Assembly: GCA_032358255.1 (NCBI GenBank)
Contig: JAULBX010006664.1
Location: 1-64,000, forward strand
Source of the DNA: Heterotrichella gracilis
Taxonomy: Eukaryota; Sar; Xanthophyceae; Tribonematales; Xanthonemataceae
Direction: 5' to 3'
DNA length: 64,000 nucleotides
Position 1 is the stretch's first letter, and the number at the start of each line of letters is the position of its first letter. This document shows positions 13,501 to 21,540 of this stretch, in pieces. The notes under the pieces were generated by a model, which saw only the letters and a list, made by a program, of their open reading frames with translations, did no database searches and was not told the origin of the DNA. The translations under genes were made by a program, and so were the position numbers.

Positions 13501-14827
13501 CAATATTCTCGATTATCAGAATAACAGCAATATAATAAAGGAACAGCTTACAAAATTGAAGAAAGTGGATCCAGCGCTGGCACAGGATCTTGTGACTAAG
13601 AATGCAGAAATAAGCAATTTAAAAGCAGTCGCAGAGCAATTAAAAAAAGACGCCAATGCGTTACCAAATAGTCTGGATAAAATAGCTGCTTTAAATATGG
13701 TTGAGCAAAAAGAAGCCGAAGTTTTATTAAAACAAGATCAGCTAGTAAACGAATTAAAAGAAGCTAACGCTAAAAATAATAACATAGCTTCAACAACTAA
13801 AAATAATACAAGCAACAGTTCAAATAATAATTCCACAGCAACAAACAATACAGATAATAATAATTCCATAACAAAAAACAATAACTCTAAAAATGAAGGA
13901 GAGTTTGATGAATACGGCTTTATTCCAACCACCGAAATTCAAAAAACCAATATGGAATTTTTAGCAGATTTTGGCGATCTGGAAGTAGAAGATCTTGAAT
14001 TTAAGGTGCAGGTTGGTGTGTTTAAAAAGCGCACAAGCTACCATTTTCCTAAATTAAGAGGCTTAGGAAAAGTAAGTAATGAGCGTTTAAAAGACGGAAG
14101 TACACGAATGACCATGGGCGGTTCTTATAAGACCTTGCGCCAGGCATTCATACATAACAAAAAAATTGTGCGGGCAGGACAAAGGGATGCTTTTGTTTCT
14201 GTTTACTATAGAGGAAAACGAATTGGTATAGAAAACTTAAAACGAAAAGGAGTTTTAGTTAAAACTCAAGTAGTAACAGATACAGTATCTGGTGGTAAAT
14301 TGACCATAAATGCCTCAAATCTTACTGAATATGCTGAACTTGGAAGTAACGATATCCCTGATTATACACCATCCGAAACAGATCCAGCAGTAAATGAGAA
14401 TACCACAACAGCTTTAGCAACAAACGAAACCACCGAATCGGAAGATAATTTTGTCTTTGTACCAAGAACCAATATTCAGAAAAAGACCATGTTCTACGCC
14501 GAAAAATATGGAAATATTGCAGCAGATGGCCTTGAATTTAAAGTTCAAATTGCCATATTCAAGTATAGAAACAGTTATTCGTTCCCAAAACTTAAAAATT
14601 TGGGGAAAATAGAAACCGAAATTGCTGACGAAGGCGGCACCAGGATGACCATTGGGGGCTCATTTAAGACCCTAAATGAGGCTTTTGAATTTAATAAAAA
14701 GGTGGTAAAAGCGGGTCAAACAGACTCATTTGTGGCAGTTTATTATCTCGGAAAGAGAATTTATATGGAGAATCTTGAGAAAAAGGGAATTTTTTCTACA
14801 AATATAAAAGTGGACAAAGCCTACTAA
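10598..14827 (+). CDS. PD40/PKD protein with coiled-coil repeats and two SPOR-like domains
   Basis: 1409 residues, exported (hydrophobic N-terminus ending at VFSQ). Residues ~30-300 form WD40-like PD40 propeller repeats (GRLYFSANL, EIYFSSNRPGGYGKLDIY, GYFSSDRKKGQDDIYF). Residues ~330-390 are a PKD domain (YYYQWSFGDGT). A long N/K/A-rich, coiled-coil-prone part contains a ~180-residue segment present twice (residues ~715-890 and ~900-1070). Residues ~1115-1215 and ~1297-1400 are two related SPOR-like domains (KVQVGVFKKRTSYHF; KVQIAIFKYRNSYSF). PD40 proteins next to PorP/SprF in this phylum usually end in an OmpA peptidoglycan-binding domain. Here that is missing and the SPOR-like pair may take its place. 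The start is the ATG directly after the porP-like stop, which suggests translational coupling. A role as periplasmic or envelope partner of the adhesin's export is inferred. Confidence 0.8.
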   Translation: MSPLSGLWSFLFYMLTAVSVFSQNKFLFDSATIDLRPLNVNTKESEFSPFIIGNTFYYTSSKERKVGVTHMEKTTERQMLDIYKGRLSDSVTVKDIKVLTRKINNSVNQGTCFFDIESSRLYYSGDVPTQSHYKKYKLAIFSSEFKDNEFQYPKIELVLADTFSAAHPMLYKGRLYFSANLIGGKGKTDIYYAEKLGNEWVNIKNCAFLNTAECEYFPYVINNEEIYFSSNRPGGYGKLDIYKCTTVDSTYLIQNLGSPVNTKYDDFGVYIDTLQEAGYFSSDRKKGQDDIYFFKQTWPVFKNCKDPIKEDYCYNLTEESTLDSDSLKGYYYQWSFGDGTKEKGLTVRHCFPGPASYLINLNIIDSVTKAVFMSQATFDLKVDSIVQLKINCLDTVLQNKKFNINTDWTYLPNNKINGYYFEIDGKRMRGKSHDQVFADKGRHKVLLGVATYNTLTKQKELLCTTKEIVCVDSATWLAVEKRLIEKELEKFAYKKFPGDSAFLSNMNYDDEEMKFNKKGINGALAAAEIKKVVDEKIAGKANKNDSILDNVATNTKNNNAAITNNTKSATDSLDVAYKGQVGTKYIKPVMDTLMNIKEDEDVSFKVNLGSSKTAKDTTLLNAKGITGINEKKVGDEYQYTYGNEKKIKDIEKYYDKTIKAGIEDAVVVAYKNDSIIGTQKKNIKGVDFDKVKTKEDSARIAKNIDAKNALQNNTANLNAIQLRAKANTLIANSEEKDLKSINLKNDASTKTGTEKDSLIAAANKLETTSQAQKLEAASLLQKANSLDYQNNSNIIKEQLTKLKKTDPAKAQDLVAKNAEISNLKAAAEQSKKDANLLPNSLDKIAALNMVEQKEAEVLLKQDQLINELKEANAKNSNIASTTKNNTTKNENNTSVASNIDAKNAIQLRAKANTLIADASEKDLKSTGIKNDASTKTGAEKDSLIAVANKLETTSQAQKLEAASLLQKANILDYQNNSNIIKEQLTKLKKVDPALAQDLVTKNAEISNLKAVAEQLKKDANALPNSLDKIAALNMVEQKEAEVLLKQDQLVNELKEANAKNNNIASTTKNNTSNSSNNNSTATNNTDNNNSITKNNNSKNEGEFDEYGFIPTTEIQKTNMEFLADFGDLEVEDLEFKVQVGVFKKRTSYHFPKLRGLGKVSNERLKDGSTRMTMGGSYKTLRQAFIHNKKIVRAGQRDAFVSVYYRGKRIGIENLKRKGVLVKTQVVTDTVSGGKLTINASNLTEYAELGSNDIPDYTPSETDPAVNENTTTALATNETTESEDNFVFVPRTNIQKKTMFYAEKYGNIAADGLEFKVQIAIFKYRNSYSFPKLKNLGKIETEIADEGGTRMTIGGSFKTLNEAFEFNKKVVKAGQTDSFVAVYYLGKRIYMENLEKKGIFSTNIKVDKAY
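12750..13262 (+). repeat. Intragenic direct repeat, copy 1 (coiled-coil segment)
   Basis: About 510 bp inside the PD40 gene recur 555 bp downstream (13305-13817) with high but imperfect identity, encoding the same series (AIQLRAKANTLIA, QAQKLEAASLLQKAN, AALNMVEQKEAEVLLKQDQL). Differences include many silent changes, so this duplication is older than the one in the adhesin. Confidence 0.85.
13305..13817 (+). repeat. Intragenic direct repeat, copy 2
   Basis: Second copy of the coiled-coil segment of 12750-13262, in frame. It is followed by an N/S/T-rich linker and then by the first SPOR-like domain. Confidence 0.85.
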
Positions 14828-14934
14828 AATTCGACTAAAATACCCTCACATGGGTACGAAGAAATGCGAAAAAATATTTTTTTTATTTAGTTATTTACGT
14901 TTCTTTGTTAAAGCTAAATAAATCGAATTTTATC

Positions 14935-15894
14935 ATGAAACTACTCTTCCGCACTTTACTATTATTGGTGACATTTAACAATTCAATTTTTGCCCAACAA
15001 ATGCCTTCTCCGGACGAGAATATCCCTTTTTTGGTAACATTTAGCAAGTCCTCAGATAAGACCTGGGGAGATGATGACAATATTCAGATCTATTTTTTTT
15101 CTATTCCTAAGGATATTAAGACCCCTTTTTATATCAGGATATTCGATGCGGATAATGGGGGGAAATATGACGAGAACAGAAATGGCTTTAACTCAAAAAC
15201 TAAATTTAGTGTTTATGGAGGTAAAGGCGCGCATAGCAATCCCGCTTCAAAAGAAAAAGACCCAAAAGGCAATTTTAACTCAGGTATTTTGCTAAACACA
15301 AAAACTTTTGGTGAGGATGCTGCTTACGATGATAAATGGTTCAACTTTGGTCCTATCAATCCAACTGAGGGGGAACTGCAACCGGAAATGGGATATGTTT
15401 TTAAATTAGTAGTTGAAGGATCTGACGGAGACGATGGTAATCTATACAGATTAAGTCTTTCAAGTTCAAAAGATGATAATGTGAAGGTGGAAGGAGGCAA
15501 TATTTTAACTTACGAATATTGTTTCAGAACATCGGATAACGCGGGTTCTGTTTCACATTTATACCCTTTCGTAACAAAAGGAATTGTATCTGTAACAATA
15601 GATGTATTTGATTATGATGATGAGGGGCTTATCAGAATAATTTCTGTTTCAAAAAAAGGCGAGAATACGAAATTAGAAAAACTAGAGAATCGCGAAATAT
15701 CAAAACATACCATTGTTAGTGATGAAGTTAATACTTCGCTCGACGTTCAATTCATAAAAAATAAAGCATCAAAAAATAATAATATAACGGTTTCAATTGC
15801 TAATCAATATGGCGAGTCGCTCGCCTTTTATACTGTACCTATTGGAGGCGTGCCAAAATATAAATATGTCATAAAAGTAAATAAGGCTCAGTAA
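14935..15894 (+). CDS. Secreted protein of unknown function
   Basis: I chose the ATG at 14935 over the in-frame ATG at 14905 because it places a clean signal peptide at the N-terminus (MKLLFRTLLLLVTFNNSIFA, cleavage near FAQQ). The mature part is about 300 residues, rich in Asp/Asn and Gly (for example SDGDDGNLYRLSL), with predicted beta character and no motif I recognise. It is not membrane-anchored after cleavage and shows no T9SS sorting domain, so it is probably periplasmic. The next gene lies in the same frame with only non-coding-like AT-rich sequence between the stop and the sensor signal peptide, so both may be co-transcribed. Confidence 0.75.
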   Translation: MKLLFRTLLLLVTFNNSIFAQQMPSPDENIPFLVTFSKSSDKTWGDDDNIQIYFFSIPKDIKTPFYIRIFDADNGGKYDENRNGFNSKTKFSVYGGKGAHSNPASKEKDPKGNFNSGILLNTKTFGEDAAYDDKWFNFGPINPTEGELQPEMGYVFKLVVEGSDGDDGNLYRLSLSSSKDDNVKVEGGNILTYEYCFRTSDNAGSVSHLYPFVTKGIVSVTIDVFDYDDEGLIRIISVSKKGENTKLEKLENREISKHTIVSDEVNTSLDVQFIKNKASKNNNITVSIANQYGESLAFYTVPIGGVPKYKYVIKVNKAQ

Positions 15895-15963
15895 TATTTT
15901 AAGACACATTTTATTATACCACATAGCAAAAATAAAAGTTTAACCTCTTTTTTTAATTCAAGA

Positions 15964-16152
15964 ATTATTGGATCAATTGCTGGTTTAAAAATAAATGCTG
16001 TTGCTTGCAATAAAATAATTTTTCTTTTTCTTTTTTTAGCGGGCTTTAAAACTTTTTCTCAGGTTTATTCCTTTAAAACCTTTACTGAGGACGATGGTCT
16101 TTCTCAATCTTTTATTTATGATGTTTGTCAGGATAGCAGAGGCTTTTTAGTA
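15964..16152 (+). other. Probable N-terminal coding extension of the SpoIIE sensor without ATG/GTG/TTG
   Basis: The frame of the sensor-phosphatase stays open upstream to the previous stop (15894). Translation gives a convincing signal peptide (NKIIFLFLFLAGFKTFSQ) and the usual opening of a first propeller blade (FTEDDGLSQSFIYDV, DSRGFL). No ATG, GTG or TTG occurs in frame between 15895 and 16152. Candidate starts are rare codons (ATT at 15964, 15967 or 15976; ATA at 15991). The GTG at 16153 would remove the signal peptide and cut the first blade. Confidence 0.6.
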
Positions 16153-19100
16153 GTGGCAACCGGCGATGGCCTTTCTACATACGCCGGGCAGGGTTTTAAA
16201 GTTTATAAAACAAATAGTGGTCTTGCAGAAATTGGGATCTCGGCATTATTTAAGGATAGCAAAAATAAGATCTGGCTCGGCCATTTCGAGGGCGGTGTTA
16301 GTTATGTAATGCCTTCTGGCAGGATAGGGAAAGTTAATTTTAAAGAACCTTTAAGCGCAAAACTGATACAGATCTTAGAGATCGCCCCTAATAATTATAT
16401 ATTTCTGAAAAAGAATATTGGTATTGTATTATACAATTCTGCTACCGGTGTGGTTGATAATATTCAGGATGAAAATTTTATGGAAACCGTTTCCATTCTT
16501 GCAAATAAGGATGAATTATTTTTGTTAAAACCGGATGGTGTTTATACGATAAAAATTAAAAATCTATTAGCAAAAAAATATCAGGTAGAGCAAAAAATAA
16601 AATTAAAAGAAGGAGCCTGCTTGCAATACAGTGTTGCTAAAGATAATTTGTTGATTGCAGATAATAGCCTTGGTGTGCTGACTTATAGAGCAGACGAAAA
16701 TCTTTCTGCTCTTGATACATTTAAATTAAACAGGCCCAACGGTTCAACGTTCACAAAGTTGATCTCGGATAGATTTTCAAATATCTATGTTTCTACTACC
16801 GATGACGGTTTTTTTAAAATAAATCCTTCTTCAAAATTAATTAAGACCTATACCACAAAAAACGGATTGAACTCAAATGCTATTCAAAGTTTATTTATAG
16901 ATAGGGAAGATAATTTATGGGTTGGAACATATGGTTACGGTTTGCAACAATTAAATAACGAGATGTATAGTTATCGTTTTATCAAAGATAATGAAGGCAT
17001 CAGGTTACCCATAAATTCAATTGTAAGGTTAAATGGCAGAAATGCAGTAGCAACCGATAAGGGTATGGGTTACATTAACGAAGATAAAGTTGATTTTGCT
17101 CCGAATAGCCAACTGACAAATAAAAAATTCAAAAATTTGATGTTGTATAACAATTATTTTGTTTTTTCAACTGTAGACGGCGAACTTTTTAAAAGTGATA
17201 CCTTATTTAAAACAATAACTAAGATTCCACTATTCACCACAAATCAAAAGCTGGTCATCAATTCATTAAGTTCCGACCCTAAAACTATTTACGCTTGTAC
17301 TTCTGCCGGATTATATGTGATCGATCCAATCAATTTTAAGTATACAGTTTTAAATACAGAGAGTGGTTTGTTGCATAATAATGTAAAATATATTTTCATA
17401 GATTCTAAAAAACACATGTGGATCTGTTCTCAGGGAACTCCAATCTATTACTTAGATAATTTAAAGAACATTAAGATGTTTGATAATGTAGAAGGATTAA
17501 AGCTTTTTAATATTCAAACTATTTGTGAAGATAAAAATAAAAATATCTGGATCTCCTCTTTGGGCGATGGTGTTTTCAAATTTAATGGACGAAGATTCGA
17601 CAATTATACAGTTGCCGATGGCTTAAAATCAGCCTACAGTTATGGCATTGTTTCAGATTATAAAAATGGTGTATGGGTTGCACATGCAAACGCTATTTCC
17701 TACAAAAATAATAATAAGAAAAATTTTAACAGGATAGGCGGAAATTCGGACCTTTTACAAAATAATTTTATTGAGAACTCTACATTTTATGATAAAGTGG
17801 AGAATGAGATCTTTTTTGGAACAACTGAAGGTATTGTAAGAATAAACACTTCCAAACAACGCTTCAACGAAATAGAACCAGTATTAAATGTTTTGAATAT
17901 TACAATTAATGGCGATAGGGTAGAAAGTTTAAATGATACTACACTGAAATATAATTCGTATGATTTTTCGTTCGAATTTATTGGCGTTTGTTTATCAGAG
18001 CCTGCAAACGTTAAGTATAGGTATAAACTTAAACTAGAAGGCGCCGAAGATAATTGGGAGATAATTACAAGCGAAACAAGAAAGCTTAACTTTCCTAAAC
18101 TAAAGAACGGTGATTATACATTCATGATCTATGCCGCTAATAATGATGGATTATGGAATTCGGAACCAATTGAATACAGATTTAAAATTGACAAACCTTT
18201 TTGGCAAAAATGGTGGTTCATTATTACGAGCATTTGCGTTTCTAGCTTACTAATATTTATTGGTATTAAATGGCGCACAAAACAATTGATCCAAAATCAA
18301 AAAGAACTGGAACATAAGATCCATTTGCAAACAATAGAAATAAGAAGCGAAAAAGAACATATCTCAAAAATTGCCGAAGAATTAAAAGTGGTTCACGAGG
18401 ATCTAAGGGATAGTATCAACTATGCAAAAAACATTCAAAGCAGTATCATACCAAATTTAAATGGGCGCTTAGGGCCGGTTGATGTTTTTGAACACTTCCA
18501 GCCAAAAGATGTGGTAGGCGGCGATTTCTTTGGGTTTTATATTTTACCCGATAACAATAAAATTGTTTTCCTTGCCGATTGCACAGGTCACGGTGTGCCC
18601 GGTGGATTCTTGACCGTAATTGCAAAAGCTTTATTAGATAAGATCGTTCTGGAAATGAAGATCTATCATCCAAAAGATATTATCTATAAATTAAATTCAG
18701 AATTCAGGTTGTTCTTTGGTGGTAATTCAACTGATGAGAATGTTAGATACGAAGGGTTGGTAATTTCCTTCGTTCATATCGACTACAATAAAAAAATGGT
18801 AGACATATGTGTTGCCGGAAATCCATTCTATTACTCAAAAGCCGACGGCGATGTTATAAGTTATAAAGGAAGCAGAAGTTCTGTTGGCTACGAAGAAAAT
18901 ATGGGTGAACTTAATGTACTTCAAATTCCAATTGAAAGCGGGCTTAGATTATACATGTTCTCAGATGGACTGCAAGATCAATTTGGTGGTACAGACGCTA
19001 AACGTTTTTCTTCAAAAAAAGTTGCCGCAGCTTTAAACAAATCCAAACTGTCATCTGTTAAAGAACAAGGTTATCTTGTTTTAAATGAGTGGAGCGACTG

Positions 19101-19158
19101 GCGTAGAGGATCAGAACAGGTTGACGATGTTTCCTTAATTATCATGAAATTCGAATAA
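16153..19158 (+). CDS. Two-component-type propeller sensor with SpoIIE/PP2C phosphatase domain
   Basis: At least 1001 residues from the first standard start codon (GTG); the true start is probably upstream (see the extension feature). The N-terminal ~600 residues are Reg_prop propeller blades (GLNSNAIQSLFIDREDNLWV; IFIDSKKHMWICS). Residues ~619-680 are a Y_Y_Y domain (YRYKLKLEG...NGDYTFMIYAAN). One membrane helix (~686-706) leads into a coiled coil and a PPM/SpoIIE phosphatase domain (~775-1001) with metal-binding motifs VVGGDFFG, ADCTGHGVPGG and SDGLQDQFGG. An extracytoplasmic signal is therefore coupled to a cytoplasmic Ser/Thr phosphatase instead of a histidine kinase. In partner-switching systems such enzymes act on anti-anti-sigma proteins; the RsbW-like ATPase at 30066 is a possible partner, but no STAS protein lies in the window. 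Confidence 0.88.
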   Translation: MATGDGLSTYAGQGFKVYKTNSGLAEIGISALFKDSKNKIWLGHFEGGVSYVMPSGRIGKVNFKEPLSAKLIQILEIAPNNYIFLKKNIGIVLYNSATGVVDNIQDENFMETVSILANKDELFLLKPDGVYTIKIKNLLAKKYQVEQKIKLKEGACLQYSVAKDNLLIADNSLGVLTYRADENLSALDTFKLNRPNGSTFTKLISDRFSNIYVSTTDDGFFKINPSSKLIKTYTTKNGLNSNAIQSLFIDREDNLWVGTYGYGLQQLNNEMYSYRFIKDNEGIRLPINSIVRLNGRNAVATDKGMGYINEDKVDFAPNSQLTNKKFKNLMLYNNYFVFSTVDGELFKSDTLFKTITKIPLFTTNQKLVINSLSSDPKTIYACTSAGLYVIDPINFKYTVLNTESGLLHNNVKYIFIDSKKHMWICSQGTPIYYLDNLKNIKMFDNVEGLKLFNIQTICEDKNKNIWISSLGDGVFKFNGRRFDNYTVADGLKSAYSYGIVSDYKNGVWVAHANAISYKNNNKKNFNRIGGNSDLLQNNFIENSTFYDKVENEIFFGTTEGIVRINTSKQRFNEIEPVLNVLNITINGDRVESLNDTTLKYNSYDFSFEFIGVCLSEPANVKYRYKLKLEGAEDNWEIITSETRKLNFPKLKNGDYTFMIYAANNDGLWNSEPIEYRFKIDKPFWQKWWFIITSICVSSLLIFIGIKWRTKQLIQNQKELEHKIHLQTIEIRSEKEHISKIAEELKVVHEDLRDSINYAKNIQSSIIPNLNGRLGPVDVFEHFQPKDVVGGDFFGFYILPDNNKIVFLADCTGHGVPGGFLTVIAKALLDKIVLEMKIYHPKDIIYKLNSEFRLFFGGNSTDENVRYEGLVISFVHIDYNKKMVDICVAGNPFYYSKADGDVISYKGSRSSVGYEENMGELNVLQIPIESGLRLYMFSDGLQDQFGGTDAKRFSSKKVAAALNKSKLSSVKEQGYLVLNEWSDWRRGSEQVDDVSLIIMKFE

Positions 19159-19170
19159 AAAAAGATCATT

Positions 19171-20682
19171 GTGCCGATCATAAACTCCATAGCAAGTTGG
19201 CTTATGAAAAAGCGCATGCACCAAATAGATCTTTTTATTAAATATCCTATAGATGTGCAGTATGAATGGATGTTGTCTTTACTTGGCAGTGGTGCAAATA
19301 CAGAATACGGCAAAATGAACAAATTTGCCGACATTAAAAACTACAACCAATTCAAAGAGCAGATTCCTATTAGCGATTACGAGTCTTTTAAGCCACTTAT
19401 TGATCGCACACGAAGAGGCGAACAAAATGTGATTTGGAATTCTGAAATAAAGTGGTTTGCAAAGAGCAGCGGCACTACCGATAAAAGTAAATTTCTTCCT
19501 GTAAGCAAAGAGAGTCTTGATGGCTGTCATTATAATGCGGGTCGCGATATGATCACATTACATTGTTATAATAATCCTGAAACACATTTGTTTACCGGAA
19601 AAAATTTGGCGCTTGGTGGCAGTTTTAAAGAAGATGTTTTTGGCGTGCACCACTCTTTTCACGGAGATGTGAGTGCTATTATCATTCAAAATTTACCGGC
19701 CTGGGCCGATTTTTTTAGAGCGCCGGATATTAGTATTGCTTTAATGGACGAATGGGAAAGCAAACTTGAAAAAATGGCATTAAGCATGATGAATGAGAAC
19801 GTAGTGAGCTTAGCGGGTGTGCCAAGCTGGATGATGGTTTTGTTGAAACGTATTTTAGAAAAAAAGAATGTAAAAACGATAAATGAAGTGTGGCCAAATC
19901 TTGAAGTTTATTTTCATGGCGGCGTAAGCTTTACACCTTACAAAGAACAATTTGTAAAATTATTTGATAACGATAAGGTAAATTTTTTACAACTGTATAG
20001 TGCGTCAGAAGGCTTTTTTGGAATACAGGATCAGCTAAAAAGCGATGAGCTCTTATTGATGCTAGATTATGGTATTTATTACGAATTTGTTGAATTAAGT
20101 GATTGGCTAAATAATAATTTCAACAAGGTAATAAATCTTGAGGATGTAAAAATAAATATTGATTATGCTATAATAATTACAACCAATGCTGGTTTATGGC
20201 GTTATCAATTGGGCGATGTTATTCGTTTTACAAGTACCAATCCTTATCGTTTTAAGATATCAGGCCGAACCAAGCAGCACATTAATGTTTTTGGTGAAGA
20301 ATTGATGGTGCACAATACGGAAATGGCAATTGCTTTAGCGTGTGAAAAAACGCACGCCCTTGTACGCGATTACACTGTTGCGCCAATTTTTATGCAAAAA
20401 AACTCCGGTGCGCACGAGTGGTTAATAGAATTTGAGAAAGAGCCGAACAATTTTGAGTTCTTTGTTGCGTTATTAGATGAGTCGTTAAAAAAACAGAATA
20501 GCGATTATGAAGCCAAACGTTATAATAACTTTGTTTTACATTTTCCGGAGGTTAAAAAAATGCCACACAATACTTTCTATAAATGGCTTAAAGCAAACAG
20601 TAAGTTGGGTGGACAGTATAAAGTGCCACGTTTAAGTAACGATAGAAAATTAATGGAAGAGATTTTAAGAATAAATGAATAA
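19171..20682 (+). CDS. GH3 auxin-responsive-promoter family protein (acyl-adenylate-forming)
   Basis: 503 residues, the usual length of bacterial GH3-like enzymes. It starts with GTG at 19171, 12 bp after the SpoIIE gene; the N-terminus PIINSIASWLMKKR is typical for the family. The ATP/AMP motifs of the adenylating superfamily are visible: SSGTTDKSKFLP (~97-108), YSASEGFFG (~275) and YQLGDVIRF (~344), followed by SGRTKQHINVFGEEL. In plants GH3 enzymes join amino acids to jasmonate or auxin. The bacterial substrate is not known, but adenylation of a carboxylic acid followed by amide or thioester formation is expected. No signal peptide is seen, so it is cytoplasmic. It overlaps the next gene by 8 bp. 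Confidence 0.92.
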   Translation: MPIINSIASWLMKKRMHQIDLFIKYPIDVQYEWMLSLLGSGANTEYGKMNKFADIKNYNQFKEQIPISDYESFKPLIDRTRRGEQNVIWNSEIKWFAKSSGTTDKSKFLPVSKESLDGCHYNAGRDMITLHCYNNPETHLFTGKNLALGGSFKEDVFGVHHSFHGDVSAIIIQNLPAWADFFRAPDISIALMDEWESKLEKMALSMMNENVVSLAGVPSWMMVLLKRILEKKNVKTINEVWPNLEVYFHGGVSFTPYKEQFVKLFDNDKVNFLQLYSASEGFFGIQDQLKSDELLLMLDYGIYYEFVELSDWLNNNFNKVINLEDVKINIDYAIIITTNAGLWRYQLGDVIRFTSTNPYRFKISGRTKQHINVFGEELMVHNTEMAIALACEKTHALVRDYTVAPIFMQKNSGAHEWLIEFEKEPNNFEFFVALLDESLKKQNSDYEAKRYNNFVLHFPEVKKMPHNTFYKWLKANSKLGGQYKVPRLSNDRKLMEEILRINE

Positions 20683-21481
20683 AAAAATAAATATAAAGGC
20701 TTTGCTTCTTCTAGTAGCGCTGTGTTTTTCTTTTTCATTTATGAAGCAGGATAAGCCAAAAAAGCTGGTTGTTAAAACAAAGCTCGATTATTTTGCTACC
20801 GATAATCTTGGGAATTTATACGCAGTAAAAGAAAACGAGCTAATTAAATATTTATTAAGTGGAAAATTATTTGCCCGCTATAGCAATTTAAAATTGGGTA
20901 ATATTACTACGGTTGATGCCACTAATCCTTTAAAGCTGCTTTTGTATTATCGCGATTTTCAACAAATAATTTTTTTAGATAATCAGCTTACAACAAATAG
21001 TGAACCTATTTCGTTGGAGAAATTAGGCTACGAGCAGACCGATCTTGTTTGTGCCAGTGCTAATAATAGTTTTTGGATATATAATAAACAAAATAATGAA
21101 TTGGTGCGTTTTAACGAAGCCTCAAAAAAGATAACTGCAACGGGTAATTTAAAGCAAGTGTTGCAAGCCGAGTTAAAACCAAATTTTATGATAGAACATA
21201 ATGGCTTTTTGTTTTTGAATTCACCCGAAACAGGCATTTTTGTGTTTGATATTTTTGGCACCTTTAATAAAATAGTGTCATTAAAAAATCTTAAACGTTT
21301 TGATGTGAATGATGAAATTATTTATTTTCAAAAAGACAGTACTTTTTGCAGTTATAATTACCGTTTATTTGAAGAAGTTTGTAAAAATAATTGTAAAGCC
21401 GAGCAAATAAATTACTCTAAGAACAGGCTTTATAAATCCTACAACGATTCTATAGTTATTGAGCCTTTGACCCCAAATTAA
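20675..21481 (+). CDS. Exported protein of unknown function, propeller-like
   Basis: 268 residues starting with a signal-anchor-like stretch (KALLLLVALCFSFSF). The remainder shows repeated short strands ending in F/Y-D/N patterns (DYFATDNLGNLYAV; NSFWIYNKQNNELVRF; IFVFDIFGTFNKIVSL), which resemble blades of a small beta-propeller. It has no catalytic motif I recognise. It overlaps the 3' end of the GH3-family gene by 8 bp, so the two are translationally coupled and probably work in the same process. It is followed by a promoter for the polysaccharide module. Confidence 0.75.
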   Translation: MNKKINIKALLLLVALCFSFSFMKQDKPKKLVVKTKLDYFATDNLGNLYAVKENELIKYLLSGKLFARYSNLKLGNITTVDATNPLKLLLYYRDFQQIIFLDNQLTTNSEPISLEKLGYEQTDLVCASANNSFWIYNKQNNELVRFNEASKKITATGNLKQVLQAELKPNFMIEHNGFLFLNSPETGIFVFDIFGTFNKIVSLKNLKRFDVNDEIIYFQKDSTFCSYNYRLFEEVCKNNCKAEQINYSKNRLYKSYNDSIVIEPLTPN

Positions 21482-21516
21482 TACCAATTTTAATGGGTGG
21501 ATAGGATAAATTAAAG

Positions 21517-21524
21517 TATATTTG
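21517..21524 (+). promoter_or_regulatory. Putative -7 box of a Bacteroidota promoter
   Basis: TATATTTG matches the Bacteroidota -7 consensus TAnnTTTG. It lies 16 bp before the ATG of the GH16-like gene, in the only gap (59 bp) between two gene groups. A clear TTTG -33 box is not present at the usual distance. Confidence 0.5.
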
Positions 21525-21540
21525 ATTTTCAAAATTCACA

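Noticed and set aside
14841-14856. TACCC...GGGTA hairpin as terminator of the PD40 gene
   Set aside because: The stem is only 5 bp and the T-rich tract starts about 20 bp later, so it is too weak to list.
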